Source of the DNA: Kitasatospora arboriphila
GTDB taxonomy: Bacteria > Actinomycetota > Actinomycetes > Mycobacteriales > Mycobacteriaceae
Direction of reading: 5' to 3'
NCBI RefSeq assembly: GCF_000717275.1
Contig: NZ_JNYV01000002.1
Location: forward strand, 1-64,000
DNA: 64,000 nucleotides
In this document: positions 52,501 through 61,681 of the stretch, piece by piece
Numbering within the stretch: the first letter of the stretch is position 1
How the letters are laid out: every line of letters starts with the position of its first letter
Program-made: the position numbers and the translations under genes
The notes under the pieces: model-generated
What the model was told of the DNA's origin: nothing
The model's input: the letters and a program-made list of their open reading frames with translations, nothing else
The model's database searches: none

Positions 52501-53952
52501 ATGACAACAATTCCCGACCCGACGGCGCCGGCAAAGCCGTTGCCCGAACGTGGACGATTCAACCGCCGGCGCTCCACCGGGGTGATCATCGGAATCCTGG
52601 TCCTCGTCGAGATAATCAGCGCCTTCGAGACCTCGATGGTGTTCGCGGCGATCCCGACCATCATCGCCGACTTCAACAGCGATGCTGCGACGGTCGGTTG
52701 GGCGGTGACAGCCTTTCTGCTGGTCGCCGCGGCCTCAGCGGCCGTCTGCGGTCGGCTCGGCGACATGTACGGACGCGAGAGAGTTCTGGTGTTCATCCTC
52801 GCCGCCGCCACCATCGGGTCACTGATCAGCGCCCTCGGCGACAGCATCAGTGCCATCATCATCGGTCGTGCGATCCAGGGCGTCGCCGGCGCGATCCTGC
52901 CGCTGTGCATCGGATTGGCCCGCGAACACCTGCCCAATGTGAAGGTCCCTGTCGCTGTCGCCCTGATCTCCGGGACGGCGGTGGCCGCCGGTGCAGCGTC
53001 CGCCTACGTTGCCGGTTTGATGATCGATCACGCCAGCTGGCACATGATCTTCATCGTCGCGGCCGTGTACGCCGCATTCACCTTGCTGCTTGTGCTCTTC
53101 GTGCTGCCCTGGCGACGGCCGGTCGGCACCAGCCAGAAGGTGGACTTCCTCGGCACCATCGCCTTCGCCCCGGCAATCGCGGCAATCTTGCTCGCCATCA
53201 ACAAGTCCGGTACCTGGGGGTGGAGCGACGCGAAGACGCTCGGCCTGCTCATCGGCGGTGCGGTGGTACTGGCGCTCTGGGTGCTGTGGGAATTGCGGGT
53301 CACCGATCCGATCGCAAACGTGCGACTGCTGGCCCATCGCAAGGTCGCGTTGACGATGCTCGCGACGCTGACGCTGGCCGCCGGTCCTTTCGGTATCAGC
53401 AACATGATCGTTCCCCTGGTGCTGCAGACGCCCACGAGCGCGCCCTTCGGCCTGGGCATGACCCCGACCGACGCCGGACTGCTGGCATTCGTCGCAGCAC
53501 TCCTCGGGTTCGCCTTCACCCCGTTGAGCGGCCGGATCACGCGCACCATGGGATCGCGGGTGTCGCTCCTGATCGGCGGCCTGGTGTACGGGGTGTCGGG
53601 CGTGATGCTGATGATGTTCCACGATTCCAAGGTCGGGATGTTTGTCATGGTGGTCACCGTGTCCATCGCGACGTCGTTTGCCTACACAGCCCTGCCGAAC
53701 CTCATCGTGGAAGAGGTTCCGGTCGAGAACACAAGCGAGGCAACCGGTCTCAACACTGTCGTTCGCACTGCCGGGCAGGGCGTCGGCACGTCGATCGCCA
53801 CGACCATCCTGGCGTCGTCGGCGGTCGCCGGTAGCGTCGCGCCCACCGTCAGCGGGCTCAACACCGTCTCCATCGTGATCCTTGTCGGCACCGGTTTGAC
53901 CGTCGGCCTCACCTTGATGCTCCGCCGCGGGACGGTCTACGCAGACGCCTGA
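52501..53952 (+). CDS. MFS transporter, DHA2-like, probably for steroid or steroid intermediates
   Basis: A 483-residue membrane protein with about fourteen helices: ISAFETSMVFAAIPTIIADF in helix 1, CGRLGDMYGRERVL as motif A, and GRAIQGVAGAILPLCIGLARE. It lies at the edge of the steroid island behind an operator-like site, which suggests uptake or export of the steroid acid or its intermediates, as MFS and ABC systems next to the RHA1 cholate genes do. The ATG at 52,501 follows GGAGG; longer upstream frames overlap the lipase gene and are not real. It is followed by a strong hairpin. Confidence 0.83.
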   Translation: MTTIPDPTAPAKPLPERGRFNRRRSTGVIIGILVLVEIISAFETSMVFAAIPTIIADFNSDAATVGWAVTAFLLVAAASAAVCGRLGDMYGRERVLVFILAAATIGSLISALGDSISAIIIGRAIQGVAGAILPLCIGLAREHLPNVKVPVAVALISGTAVAAGAASAYVAGLMIDHASWHMIFIVAAVYAAFTLLLVLFVLPWRRPVGTSQKVDFLGTIAFAPAIAAILLAINKSGTWGWSDAKTLGLLIGGAVVLALWVLWELRVTDPIANVRLLAHRKVALTMLATLTLAAGPFGISNMIVPLVLQTPTSAPFGLGMTPTDAGLLAFVAALLGFAFTPLSGRITRTMGSRVSLLIGGLVYGVSGVMLMMFHDSKVGMFVMVVTVSIATSFAYTALPNLIVEEVPVENTSEATGLNTVVRTAGQGVGTSIATTILASSAVAGSVAPTVSGLNTVSIVILVGTGLTVGLTLMLRRGTVYADA

Positions 53953-53963
53953 CCCCACCCGAT

Positions 53964-54030
53964 CCCGATGATGTGCCCTTCTGGCGGACCCCACCTGGGG
54001 GTACCTTCGCCACAAGGGCACATCATCGGG
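53964..54030. terminator. Strong 17-bp-stem hairpin after MFS gene
   Basis: CCCGATGATGTGCCCTT at 53,964-53,980 is matched perfectly at 54,014-54,030, with a 33-nt loop that can itself fold through CCCCAC/GTGGGG-like pairing. It starts 12 bp after the MFS stop and marks the right end of the steroid island. Confidence 0.75.
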
Positions 54031-54268
54031 TTCTCCGGTCAGGCCGAACAGTTGATTCTGCGTTAGATATCGACAGCGATGCAGGTGATGCGGGGTCGCT
54101 CGCAAAGCTCACAATCGCCGTCACCATCAGCGGCGTTGCCGGGCGTGCATACAGCAGAAGGCCCTGTTATTTTGCTGTTATCTTTCCCGCGGGTGCCACA
54201 TCCGGCACCGGGGTGAAGCACCGGTCCCGACCGGACCATTCACTGGCACCACGTACAAAAGGAAACTG

Positions 54269-55228
54269 ATGCGCGCAAAGCACGCCTGGCGAAAGTTCGT
54301 CGCCGGAGCCCTTGCCCTTGTGGCCGGAGTGGCGGTCTCGGTGGCCGCGGCACCCGGCACTGCGTCGGCGGCCCCTCAGACGGTCTACGTCTACTCCGCC
54401 GCGATGAACAAGAACATTCCCGTTCGCGTCCTCCCCGCGTCAGGCGGTGGCAGCCACGCCACCCTGTACCTGCTCGACGGCCTGCGTGCACCCAACAACA
54501 ACAGCGGCTGGCTCATCGAGACCGATGTGCAGCAGTTCTTCGCGGGCAAGAACGTGAATGTCGCGATCCCCTTCGGCGGCGGCGGTAGTTTTTACACCGA
54601 CTGGCAGCGCGACGACCCGACCCTGGGCCGGCAGAAGTGGGAAACTTTCCTCACCCGGGAACTGCCCGCCTACCTGAAGTCGGCGTTCAACAGCGACAAC
54701 CGGCGCAACGCCATCGCCGGACTCTCGATGAGCGGCACCTCCGCATTGAACCTTGCTTCCAAGCACCCCAACTTCTACCAGGGCGTGGCGTCGTACAGCG
54801 GCTACCCCACGGTCAGCACCCCGGGGTTTGCACAGGGCATCGCCGCATCCGTGCTCGAGATGGGCGGCAACCCGGTGAACATGTGGGGCGTGTGGCCGGC
54901 CGGAGCCTGGACGGCGAACGACCCCTCACTGCACACCGGGAATCTGCGAGGCAAGCGCGTGTACGTGTCCTCAGGTGCGGGTTCGCCGCGGACGAATCCG
55001 ATCTTCGATCCCACGAGCCCGTCGTTCGACCCCATCAAGTTCTCGCAGATGGTGCCGCTGGAGACCGCGGCGTCGATCAGTAGCCAGCTCTACGTCGCCA
55101 GCCTTCGTGTCGCCGGCGTCAACCCGCAGGTCCACATCACGCCCGAGGGTGTGCACTGGTGGACCCACTGGGAGGACCGCCTCAAGGAATCCTGGTACGG
55201 AACGCTCGCTCCTTCGCTGGGCGTCTAG
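54269..55228 (+). CDS. Secreted antigen-85-like mycolyltransferase/esterase
   Basis: A 319-residue alpha/beta-hydrolase with a Sec signal peptide (MRAKHAWRKFVAGALALVAG, cleavage after ASA near residue 33). The Ag85 features are LYLLDGLRAPNNNSGWLIETDV, the nucleophile elbow AGLSMSGTSALNLA and a C-terminal GVHWWTHWEDRLKES with the triad His. Such proteins transfer mycolic acids to trehalose or arabinogalactan in the cell envelope. Ag85 proteins normally have GxSMGG-like elbows; here the sequence is GLSMSG. Ribosome-binding site AAAGGAAA. The 240-bp leader upstream shows no other gene. Confidence 0.84.
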   Translation: MRAKHAWRKFVAGALALVAGVAVSVAAAPGTASAAPQTVYVYSAAMNKNIPVRVLPASGGGSHATLYLLDGLRAPNNNSGWLIETDVQQFFAGKNVNVAIPFGGGGSFYTDWQRDDPTLGRQKWETFLTRELPAYLKSAFNSDNRRNAIAGLSMSGTSALNLASKHPNFYQGVASYSGYPTVSTPGFAQGIAASVLEMGGNPVNMWGVWPAGAWTANDPSLHTGNLRGKRVYVSSGAGSPRTNPIFDPTSPSFDPIKFSQMVPLETAASISSQLYVASLRVAGVNPQVHITPEGVHWWTHWEDRLKESWYGTLAPSLGV

Positions 55229-55241
55229 TTTCACAACAGTC

Positions 55242-55280
55242 CGTCGGCCGCGCCCCAGAGTTCTCGGGTCGCGGCCGACG
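55242..55280. terminator. Hairpin terminator after Ag85-like gene
   Basis: CGTCGGCCGCG at 55,242-55,252 pairs perfectly with CGCGGCCGACG at 55,270-55,280, followed by the T-rich TCGTTGTTGCTG. It starts 14 bp after the stop codon. Confidence 0.78.
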
Positions 55281-55377
55281 TCGTTGTTGCTGTGCTCAGG
55301 CGACGAGATCCATGTTCAGCGTCCGTTCGTACTCCCCCGTTGTCCACATGTGCCATCGGTGGCGTTAACGTCGGCTC

Positions 55378-56400
55378 ATGGATCAGTTCTCAGCCCTGGT
55401 GGCGCGACAGACCGACGACGGCATCGACACCGCGATCGAGACGGTGGACGAATCGTTCCTGCCCGAAGGCGGCACTCCGACCGCGACCACCGGCGACGTC
55501 ACCATCCGGGTGTTGTACTCCAGTGTCAACTACAAGGACGCACTTGCTCTGACGCCGAAAGGCGGTGTGGTACGCGACTATCCGATCGTTCCCGGCATCG
55601 ACCTCACCGGCGAGGTCGTGGAATCGAAGTCACCCGATTTCGCGGTCGGCGATCTGGTTCTCGCCCACGGCTACGAGATCGGCACCGGCCGCCACGGCGG
55701 CTACGCCGAGTACGCACGCGTTCCGGCCGACTGGGTGGTTGCCCTCGGGGAACTCTCGCCACGCGACGGTGCCGCGATCGGAACCGCCGGGTTCACCGCG
55801 GCGATGAGCGTGCAAGCACTGCTCGATCGCGGGATCTCCCCCGCCGACGGCCCGGTACTGGTGACCGGCGCGACCGGCGGCGTCGGTTCGGTCAGCGTCG
55901 ACATCCTGGCGGGTCAGGGCTTCGAGGTGGTTGCGTCCACGGGCAAGGCCGACGCCGGCGATCGGCTGCGACAATTCGGTGCCGCCGACGTCATCGGCCG
56001 ACTGCCACTGGACCCGGATGCCAAACCCCGCCCGCTCGGCAAGGCCCAGTGGGCGGGCGCCGTCGACTGTGTCGGCGGCAAGACGCTCGCCGAGGTGCTG
56101 AGCGGCATCAAGTACGGCGGGGCCGTGGCGGCCAGCGGCCTGACAGGCGGACCTGCGTTGGCCACCACCGTGCTCCCGTTCATCCTGCGCGGTGTCGCCC
56201 TGCTCGGCATGGACTCGGTGCAGATGCCGATCGAGCCTCGACGAACCATCTGGGCTGCACTTGCCGGACCGCTTGCCCCCAGGCACCTCGAGCAGATCGT
56301 GTCAGAGGTCGACGTCAAAGACGTCGTCGGCGTGATCGACCAAGTTCGCGCGGGAGAGTTCTCAGGCCGGGCCGTGGTGCGGGTGGCCGGCGGGTTCTGA
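55378..56400 (+). CDS. AcuI/YhdH-family zinc-independent quinone oxidoreductase (acryloyl-CoA reductase type)
   Basis: A 340-residue medium-chain reductase: VLYSSVNYKDALALTPKGG, VPGIDLTGEVVES, the NADPH motif LVTGATGGVGSVSVDIL and VDCVGGKTLAEVL. No structural or catalytic zinc Cys cluster is present. This branch includes AcuI, which reduces acryloyl-CoA to propionyl-CoA with NADPH. The substrate in this organism is not known. It converges on the DUF427 gene, with stops only 4 bp apart. Confidence 0.85.
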   Translation: MDQFSALVARQTDDGIDTAIETVDESFLPEGGTPTATTGDVTIRVLYSSVNYKDALALTPKGGVVRDYPIVPGIDLTGEVVESKSPDFAVGDLVLAHGYEIGTGRHGGYAEYARVPADWVVALGELSPRDGAAIGTAGFTAAMSVQALLDRGISPADGPVLVTGATGGVGSVSVDILAGQGFEVVASTGKADAGDRLRQFGAADVIGRLPLDPDAKPRPLGKAQWAGAVDCVGGKTLAEVLSGIKYGGAVAASGLTGGPALATTVLPFILRGVALLGMDSVQMPIEPRRTIWAALAGPLAPRHLEQIVSEVDVKDVVGVIDQVRAGEFSGRAVVRVAGGF

Positions 56401-56404
56401 GGAC

Positions 56405-56782
56405 TCAGCTCGCAGGGTCAACTGAGATGTCGACCCGGTCGGGATAGAAGGCGAGGTGCCCGGCGATCGGCGCGACCGCGTCGTAGGGCTCCTCGTACGT
56501 CCAGGCTGCATCTTTGATGACGCCTTCGTCGGTGACGACATCGAAGTAGGAGGCACTGCCCTTGAACGGGCAGTAGCTCTCGGTGTCGCTGCGTTGCAGC
56601 ACTTTTGGATCGACCGCAGCCAGCGGCACGTACGCCACCGGCGGGTAGGACGCCTCACGCAGGGTGAGCGTCTTGTCGGTGTCGGCGACGAGCGTGCCGC
56701 CTGCGGTCACGGTCACCGAGTCGGCGCTCGGTTCCACCGTGATCGGATGGTCTGGGCCAGGGATCAATTGCGTTCTCGACAT
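56405..56782 (-). CDS. DUF427 domain protein
   Basis: A 125-residue beta-rich protein. The family signature is seen in ITVEPSADSVTVTAGGTLVADT, YCPFKGSASYFDV and AWTYEEPYDAVAPIAGHLAFYPDRVDI. DUF427 proteins are widespread in actinobacteria and of unknown function. The ATG at 56,782 follows AAGAGG. The genes around it give no functional hint. Confidence 0.85.
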   Translation of the reverse strand: MSRTQLIPGPDHPITVEPSADSVTVTAGGTLVADTDKTLTLREASYPPVAYVPLAAVDPKVLQRSDTESYCPFKGSASYFDVVTDEGVIKDAAWTYEEPYDAVAPIAGHLAFYPDRVDISVDPAS

Positions 56783-56847
56783 GGTTCGCCTCTTTCTCTC
56801 CCTCGATGCCAACGCTCACCGCAGCCGTCCATTCCCCGCGTCACCGA

Positions 56848-57642
56848 TCAGCGAAGTCGCAGGAACTCCGCCGTCTTGTCGTCGGCCGGGTAGAAGCTCT
56901 CGACGCTGAGTTCGTCGACCGTCACGTCGAGCGGGGTACCGAACGTGGTGACCGTGCTGAAGAACGACAGCTCACCCTGGTCGCTGCGCAGCCTCAGGTA
57001 GATCGCAACATCGCCGGAGAGGGTGGCATCTGCGTCGGCATCCTCGTCACTGTCGGGGGCCGGGTACTGCTGGAGGCGGGCCAGCAGTGCTTTCAGTTCC
57101 GGGTCGCCGGTCACCCTGATCTGTCGGTCGAGTCGTTCGAACAAGTGCCTGCGCCACTGCCGATGGTTGATGATCCTGGACCCGAGCCCCCGCGGGTCGA
57201 GGCTGAACTCGAGCACGTTGAACGGAGGTTCCAGCAGGTCGTCGGGAGCACCGTCGGTGAAGGCGGCAACCGCGGCGTTGGCGTCCACGAGATTCCAGTG
57301 CCGATCCACCGCCAAGGCCGGGTACGGTTCGGTCGCGGCCAGCACCTGACGTAAAGCACTCCGCACCATGGTCATTCGGGAACCGTCGAGCGGCGTCTCA
57401 CCGTAGGACGGGGCATATCCGGCGGCGAGCAACATCTGGTTGCGCTCACGCAGCGGCACATCGAGATGCTCGGCCAGTCTGAGCACCATGGCGCGACTCG
57501 GCACCGATCTGCCGGTCTCCAGGAAACTCAGATGCCGCGCCGAGACGTCGGCCGCTGACGCGAGCTCGAGTTGCGGCACCTTGCGGGTGGTACGCCACTG
57601 CCGCAGCAGGTCACCGAAAAGATAACGCTGTTCTTCGGTCAT
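56848..57642 (-). CDS. XRE-family regulator with MmyB-like ligand domain
   Basis: A 264-residue protein. The N-terminal HTH reads PQLELASAADVSARHLSFLETGRSVPSR. The C-terminal MmyB-like domain (about 95-260) has YPALAVDRHWNLVDAN and AIYLRLRSDQGELSFFSTVTTFGTPLDVT split over strands; this domain can bind fatty-acid-like ligands. It is divergent from the SDR gene at 57,754 (111 bp apart) and is likely to control it, as MmyB regulators usually flank an SDR target. Confidence 0.86.
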   Translation of the reverse strand: MTEEQRYLFGDLLRQWRTTRKVPQLELASAADVSARHLSFLETGRSVPSRAMVLRLAEHLDVPLRERNQMLLAAGYAPSYGETPLDGSRMTMVRSALRQVLAATEPYPALAVDRHWNLVDANAAVAAFTDGAPDDLLEPPFNVLEFSLDPRGLGSRIINHRQWRRHLFERLDRQIRVTGDPELKALLARLQQYPAPDSDEDADADATLSGDVAIYLRLRSDQGELSFFSTVTTFGTPLDVTVDELSVESFYPADDKTAEFLRLR

Positions 57643-57753
57643 GTACTGATCTCCCGGGTTGATCTGTCAGCATTATGGACTGCGGGTTTTGCACCGACCC
57701 CATGTTCGGCTGCCGCCCGTAGGTGGGTGTTCGACGATCGAAGAGGAGTTCTC

Positions 57754-58515
57754 ATGACCGTGCTCGACCGCTTTCGGCTCGATGACCGGGTGGTGATCGT
57801 CACCGGCGCCTCGTCCGGCTTGGGGGTTGCCTTCGCCAAGGGGTTCGCTGAGGCGGGAGCCCGCGTGGTGCTCGCCGCCCGCCGCGCCGACAAGCTCGAG
57901 AAGACAGCAGCGTTGGTCGAGTCCGTGGGAGGTACCTCTCTGTCGGTTGTCACCGACATCACGCAGGTCGAGCAGGCCACCGCGATGGTCGAGGCTGCCA
58001 TGACCGAGTTCGGCCAGGTGGATGTCTTGATCAACAACGCCGGAGTGGGAACGGCCGTGCCGGCCACCCGGGAGACTCCCGAGCAATTCCGGTCGGTCAT
58101 CGACATCAATCTCAACGGTTCCTATTGGGCCGCACAGGCCTGCGGCCGGGTGATGAAGCCGGGAAGCTCGATCGTCAACATCTCGAGCGTCCTCGGCATC
58201 ACCACCGCAGGCCTTCCGCAGGCCGCCTACTCCGCGAGCAAGGCCGCGATCTCGGGGCTCACCCGAGACCTCGCCCAGCAGTGGGGATCGCGAAAAGGTA
58301 TCCGGGTGAACGCGATTGCCCCTGGATTCTTCGAGTCGGAGATGACCGCCCAGTACCCCGACGGTTATCTGCAGCAAATGGCTGCACGGCAGGTACTGCC
58401 CCGCAGTGGCGATCCCGAAGAACTCGCGGCCACCGCGGTCTGGCTCGCCTCACCGGCCGGCGGGTATGTCACCGGGCAGACCATCGTGGTCGACGGCGGC
58501 CTCACCATCACATAG
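57754..58515 (+). CDS. Short-chain dehydrogenase/reductase next to MmyB regulator
   Basis: A 253-residue classical SDR: VTGASSGLGVAFAKGFAEAG, INNAGVGTAVPA, catalytic YSASK and GQTIVVDGG. Ribosome-binding site AGAGGAG. It is divergent from the MmyB-type regulator. Its end overlaps the convergent NTF2-like gene by 8 bp. The substrate is unknown. Confidence 0.86.
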   Translation: MTVLDRFRLDDRVVIVTGASSGLGVAFAKGFAEAGARVVLAARRADKLEKTAALVESVGGTSLSVVTDITQVEQATAMVEAAMTEFGQVDVLINNAGVGTAVPATRETPEQFRSVIDINLNGSYWAAQACGRVMKPGSSIVNISSVLGITTAGLPQAAYSASKAAISGLTRDLAQQWGSRKGIRVNAIAPGFFESEMTAQYPDGYLQQMAARQVLPRSGDPEELAATAVWLASPAGGYVTGQTIVVDGGLTIT

Positions 58516-58885
58516 CGGTCTGACCCGGCATCTTGTCGATGAACCCGTAGACGCTGGTGATCTTCTTGTCGTTATTCACCGCGGCGACGTCGAAGCCGAC
58601 CACCACGGCCTCGCCCCCGTTCGCCGGCACCAGTTCCCACGTGAAGCGGGCGATGTTGTGGTGCGTCTCGAACACGTCACCCCGAACGAACCGCATCCCC
58701 GCGAATTGTTGCTGAGCCCCGGCGAGCACCTGATCGATCGCTTCTGTCCCCGTCACCGAAGCGAGCGGATCGGTGTAGACACCCTCGGGGTCCCAGACCT
58801 TCTCGACGATCGCTCGCCGTGCGCCTGGATCGGTTTCGTTCCAGGCACTCAAGTAGTCGTCGACCAGGGCGGTCATCTCAGTCAT
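58508..58885 (-). CDS. SnoaL-like/NTF2-fold protein
   Basis: A 125-residue protein: LVDDYLSAWNETDPGARRAIVEKVWDPEGVYTDPLASVTG split over helix and strand, then FVRGDVFETHHNIARFTWELV. The fold is the generic SnoaL/ketosteroid-isomerase-like type, with many possible roles. It differs from the island NTF2 protein at 49,367. The ATG at 58,885 follows AAGGAGA. Convergent with the SDR gene, overlapping by 8 bp. Confidence 0.8.
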   Translation of the reverse strand: MTEMTALVDDYLSAWNETDPGARRAIVEKVWDPEGVYTDPLASVTGTEAIDQVLAGAQQQFAGMRFVRGDVFETHHNIARFTWELVPANGGEAVVVGFDVAAVNNDKKITSVYGFIDKMPGQTAM

Positions 58886-59042
58886 CGCATCTCCTTCGTC
58901 TTGCGTTGATGTTGTGATGACCATGCTGCTGCGCCGCGGTGTGTTGAAGCGATGACCTCTGGGGTAATAGTTTTCGGTCCGCGGCCCATCCCTTCCGTAC
59001 GGTGGTCACCACAGGACGACGTGTCACCGATGAGAGGACCCC

Positions 59043-59192
59043 ATGACCTTTCCGCATGAAAACGAAGAGCCTGTCGGCGAAACCGACGAGACAGCCGAGC
59101 AGAAGAAGACGTACGAAGCAGGCGAAGAGGGCACGGGCGAGGAACGTGACCACGCGCTCGGCGGCAGCGAGGGTACGTCTGACGGTCAGTGA
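59043..59192 (+). CDS. Small acidic protein, unknown function
   Basis: A 49-residue reading frame, MTFPHENEEPVGETDETAEQ onward, ending TSDGQ. It is preceded by GAGAGGA at good spacing. About a third of the residues are Asp or Glu and there are almost no hydrophobic residues, so it is likely disordered. It lies just upstream of the universal stress protein gene and could be co-expressed with it. No family was recognised. Confidence 0.5.
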   Translation: MTFPHENEEPVGETDETAEQKKTYEAGEEGTGEERDHALGGSEGTSDGQ

Positions 59193-59304
59193 GATCGATG
59201 CGTTGATGCAGCCTGCAACCACGGCATAGGGTTCGAGACGAGCCGGGCACTTCCAGCGATGGCGCTGGCCTTGATCATCCGGTTCACCGGACCGAGGATG
59301 TGAG

Positions 59305-60204
59305 ATGAACACCGACGCCAGCAACGCACCGGCCATCGTGGTGGGGATCGATGGTTCCGAGGCCGCACTCGGCGCCGCCCGATGGGCGGCGGACTATGCC
59401 GAAGCAAGCCATTCACCCTTGTCCCTCTTCCACGCCATACCTCGGATCGACTGGTATTTCGCCAACGCCATGGTGTTCACGCCCGAGGCCTTGGCCACCG
59501 AACTCGCCGAGGAGGGCCACAAGAAGCTCGACGAGGCGGAGTCGGCGATACGGTCGGTTCACCCCGATCTGACCGTCGAACGGCACATCGTGAACGAGGC
59601 CGTCGGTCCGGCGTTCGAAAAGGTCTCGGCCACTGCGAGGTTGGTGGTCATCGGATCTCACTGGACCAGCGTGGCAAGCGATCTCATCCTCGGCGGCCAT
59701 GTGATCCGGATCGTCAACAACTCGCGCTGCCCGGTCTTGGTGTGGCGCAGGACGGCCTGCCCCGACACAGGCGAGACGCTACCGGTCGTCGTCGGAGTGG
59801 ATGAGTCGGATAATTCGACGCGCGCGCTGGAATCGGCGTTCGAACTCGCCGACACGCTGCGCGCACCGGTGACGGTTGCACACATGTGGGAGACCGGCGC
59901 CGCGGTCGGGCTCGGCTACGGCGAGGGGCCGGTCGACTGGAACCTGCTGCATCTCCTGCAATCCAATCAGGAACAGAAGTTGGACGAATTGGTCGCACCG
60001 TTGCGCGCGCGTTACCCCGGGGCCCACGTCAACAAGGTCTACACCGACACCGGGCCGGCCAAGGGACTCAAGGAACTGTCACAGTCCGCACAGCTGGTGG
60101 TCGTGGGGAGCCGTGGGCACGGCAAGTTGGCCGGAGCCGTTCTGGGTTCGGTCAGCCAGAGCCTGATCCACCATGCTGATTGCTCGGTGCTCGTGGTGCA
60201 TTGA
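59305..60204 (+). CDS. Tandem universal stress protein
   Basis: A 299-residue protein with two UspA domains. Domain 1 (about 8-150) begins AIVVGIDGSEAALGAARWA, and its ATP loop GSHWTSVASDLILGG is degenerate. Domain 2 (about 158-298) begins PVVVGVDESDNSTRALESA and has an intact ATP loop GSRGHGKLAGAVLGSVS. Two-domain Usps of actinobacteria are typically induced by hypoxia or starvation; no DosR-like box was found here. Confidence 0.88.
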   Translation: MNTDASNAPAIVVGIDGSEAALGAARWAADYAEASHSPLSLFHAIPRIDWYFANAMVFTPEALATELAEEGHKKLDEAESAIRSVHPDLTVERHIVNEAVGPAFEKVSATARLVVIGSHWTSVASDLILGGHVIRIVNNSRCPVLVWRRTACPDTGETLPVVVGVDESDNSTRALESAFELADTLRAPVTVAHMWETGAAVGLGYGEGPVDWNLLHLLQSNQEQKLDELVAPLRARYPGAHVNKVYTDTGPAKGLKELSQSAQLVVVGSRGHGKLAGAVLGSVSQSLIHHADCSVLVVH

Positions 60205-60214
60205 CGGGAGCTCG

Positions 60215-61306
60215 CTACTCAACTGGGCGGGCGGGTGTCAGGCGCGTCGACGCCGACCTCTTGCTCGATGTATTGATCACGTGAGGTCGACCACGGGTCG
60301 ATCGCATTGTCTGTGAGGGCATTTCGCCCAATAGTTCCCGGTACTGCTGCGCGAAACGACCCATGTGGACGAAGCCCCATTTTCGGGCTACCGCTGCCAC
60401 CGTTGCCGATTCGGCGGCTTCGTCACTCAGTTCTGCAAGAACGCGATGAAGTCGTAGTTCCCGGAGATATGTCATGGGGGAGGGTTCATCGGAGTCGGCG
60501 AACGCCTGTTGCAACGTCCTCCCGCTGACACCCACCTCGCCTGCCAGTTCGCCCGTCGTCCACGCCCGTTCCGGTTGAGCGTGCATGAAATCGATCGCTT
60601 GCTTTGTCGCCTTCCCGCCCGCACTGCTCGATCTTCGACCCACCATTTCGTCGGCAAATGTATGTGGCTGCGTGAGAAGCAAACCCTGGATCAGAAGATG
60701 CTGCACATTTGCTACTGCAAGACGGTGACCAAAGACCCCGTCGGGCCGCACTCCGTCCTGCGCCAGCATCTTGACCAGGGCCAACCAGGTGGACGCGGTT
60801 GGTGTGGATACGTTCAACAGCGATGGGAACACCAGGCTCGATCGCACCGGTCGATCAAGCATCATCTCCAACTCGCGATGAAGCGTTCGAGGTCGAACCT
60901 TGAGGTAGAGCTGGCTGCAGTCGCGCGACCAGGCGATGGCACCCGCCGACCCAGGCGCGAACACCGCAGCAAAACCCGGCCTCGTGATGATTGCCCCCGC
61001 ACCCCCTTCCCAGGTGTTGACCGCGCGGCCGGCCAGCACGATGTTGATGTAGTAGTCGCCGATCTCCCTTACCCCGGTTCTGACCGCTGCCCCGAAGAAG
61101 AGGCGACCCAACGTCAGCGCCGGCAGCTCCAGTGCCTCCAGGTGGGCATCGAGTACCCCCTCCCGGAGGACGGTGAGCTCAGTTGCCAGATAGATGCGCT
61201 CCAGGGTCTTACGCGCCTCATCGACGTCACCGGTGTGCACAGCGGACAGTCCGTCCATTGAGCCAACTTCGCCGTCGGCAGATGTTTTTATTTCGCGACT
61301 GTCCAT
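60215..61306 (-). CDS. AraC-family transcriptional regulator
   Basis: A protein of about 363 residues. The N-terminal part resembles the AraC-binding-like domain (GVREIGDYYINIVLAGRAVN, VFAPGSAGAIAWSRDC). The C-terminal double HTH contains WTTGELAGEVGVSGRTLQQAF and VAAVARKWGFVHMGRFAQQY with RELLGEMPSQTMR. Start is uncertain: ATG at 61,306 or 61,258; neither has a clear ribosome-binding site. It is divergent from the SipW locus, 375 bp away, and might control it, though this is only positional. Confidence 0.82.
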   Translation of the reverse strand: MDSREIKTSADGEVGSMDGLSAVHTGDVDEARKTLERIYLATELTVLREGVLDAHLEALELPALTLGRLFFGAAVRTGVREIGDYYINIVLAGRAVNTWEGGAGAIITRPGFAAVFAPGSAGAIAWSRDCSQLYLKVRPRTLHRELEMMLDRPVRSSLVFPSLLNVSTPTASTWLALVKMLAQDGVRPDGVFGHRLAVANVQHLLIQGLLLTQPHTFADEMVGRRSSSAGGKATKQAIDFMHAQPERAWTTGELAGEVGVSGRTLQQAFADSDEPSPMTYLRELRLHRVLAELSDEAAESATVAAVARKWGFVHMGRFAQQYRELLGEMPSQTMRSTRGRPHVINTSSKRSASTRLTPARPVE

Positions 61307-61681
61307 TAAACGAGAATAGTGTGGCCACAAAACGAATACAAGCGAATGCGAATACCGAACCAATTTGGTCTTGTTGGCCAAACGGATGTGCAAATCGCAG
61401 ACATATTTGCGATATTTTGGGACAAAACCCCACGCTCCAACGCCTTGACCTGCCCATTTAGCAGGGGAAAAATATCCGTAACGGAAAGTTCATAAATGCG
61501 ACATACTAGATGAGCGCTGGGTGATGTACCTGTTTCGAGGTACTTGTTTCGGGCCAGTCGGCGCTGAGGGCGAAATGTATTCGTCCGACCTCTCGAGTTT
61601 CATTTTGGGTTTTCGAGGTTGAGCCGTGTCCATCGTTCCATCTCAGCGGGTCCAAGCGGGCCCACTACAGGAAGATTGACC
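61307..61681. promoter_or_regulatory. AT-richer intergenic region before the SipW locus
   Basis: A 375-bp gap without a gene, noticeably richer in A/T than its surroundings. TTGACC (61,445-61,450) with AAAAAT about 17 nt on is a possible promoter. GTACCTGTTTCG at 61,526-61,537 is repeated with one mismatch at 61,540-61,551, and GTACCT/AGGTAC forms a small dyad within it; this could be an operator or leader element for the downstream genes. Confidence 0.4.
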
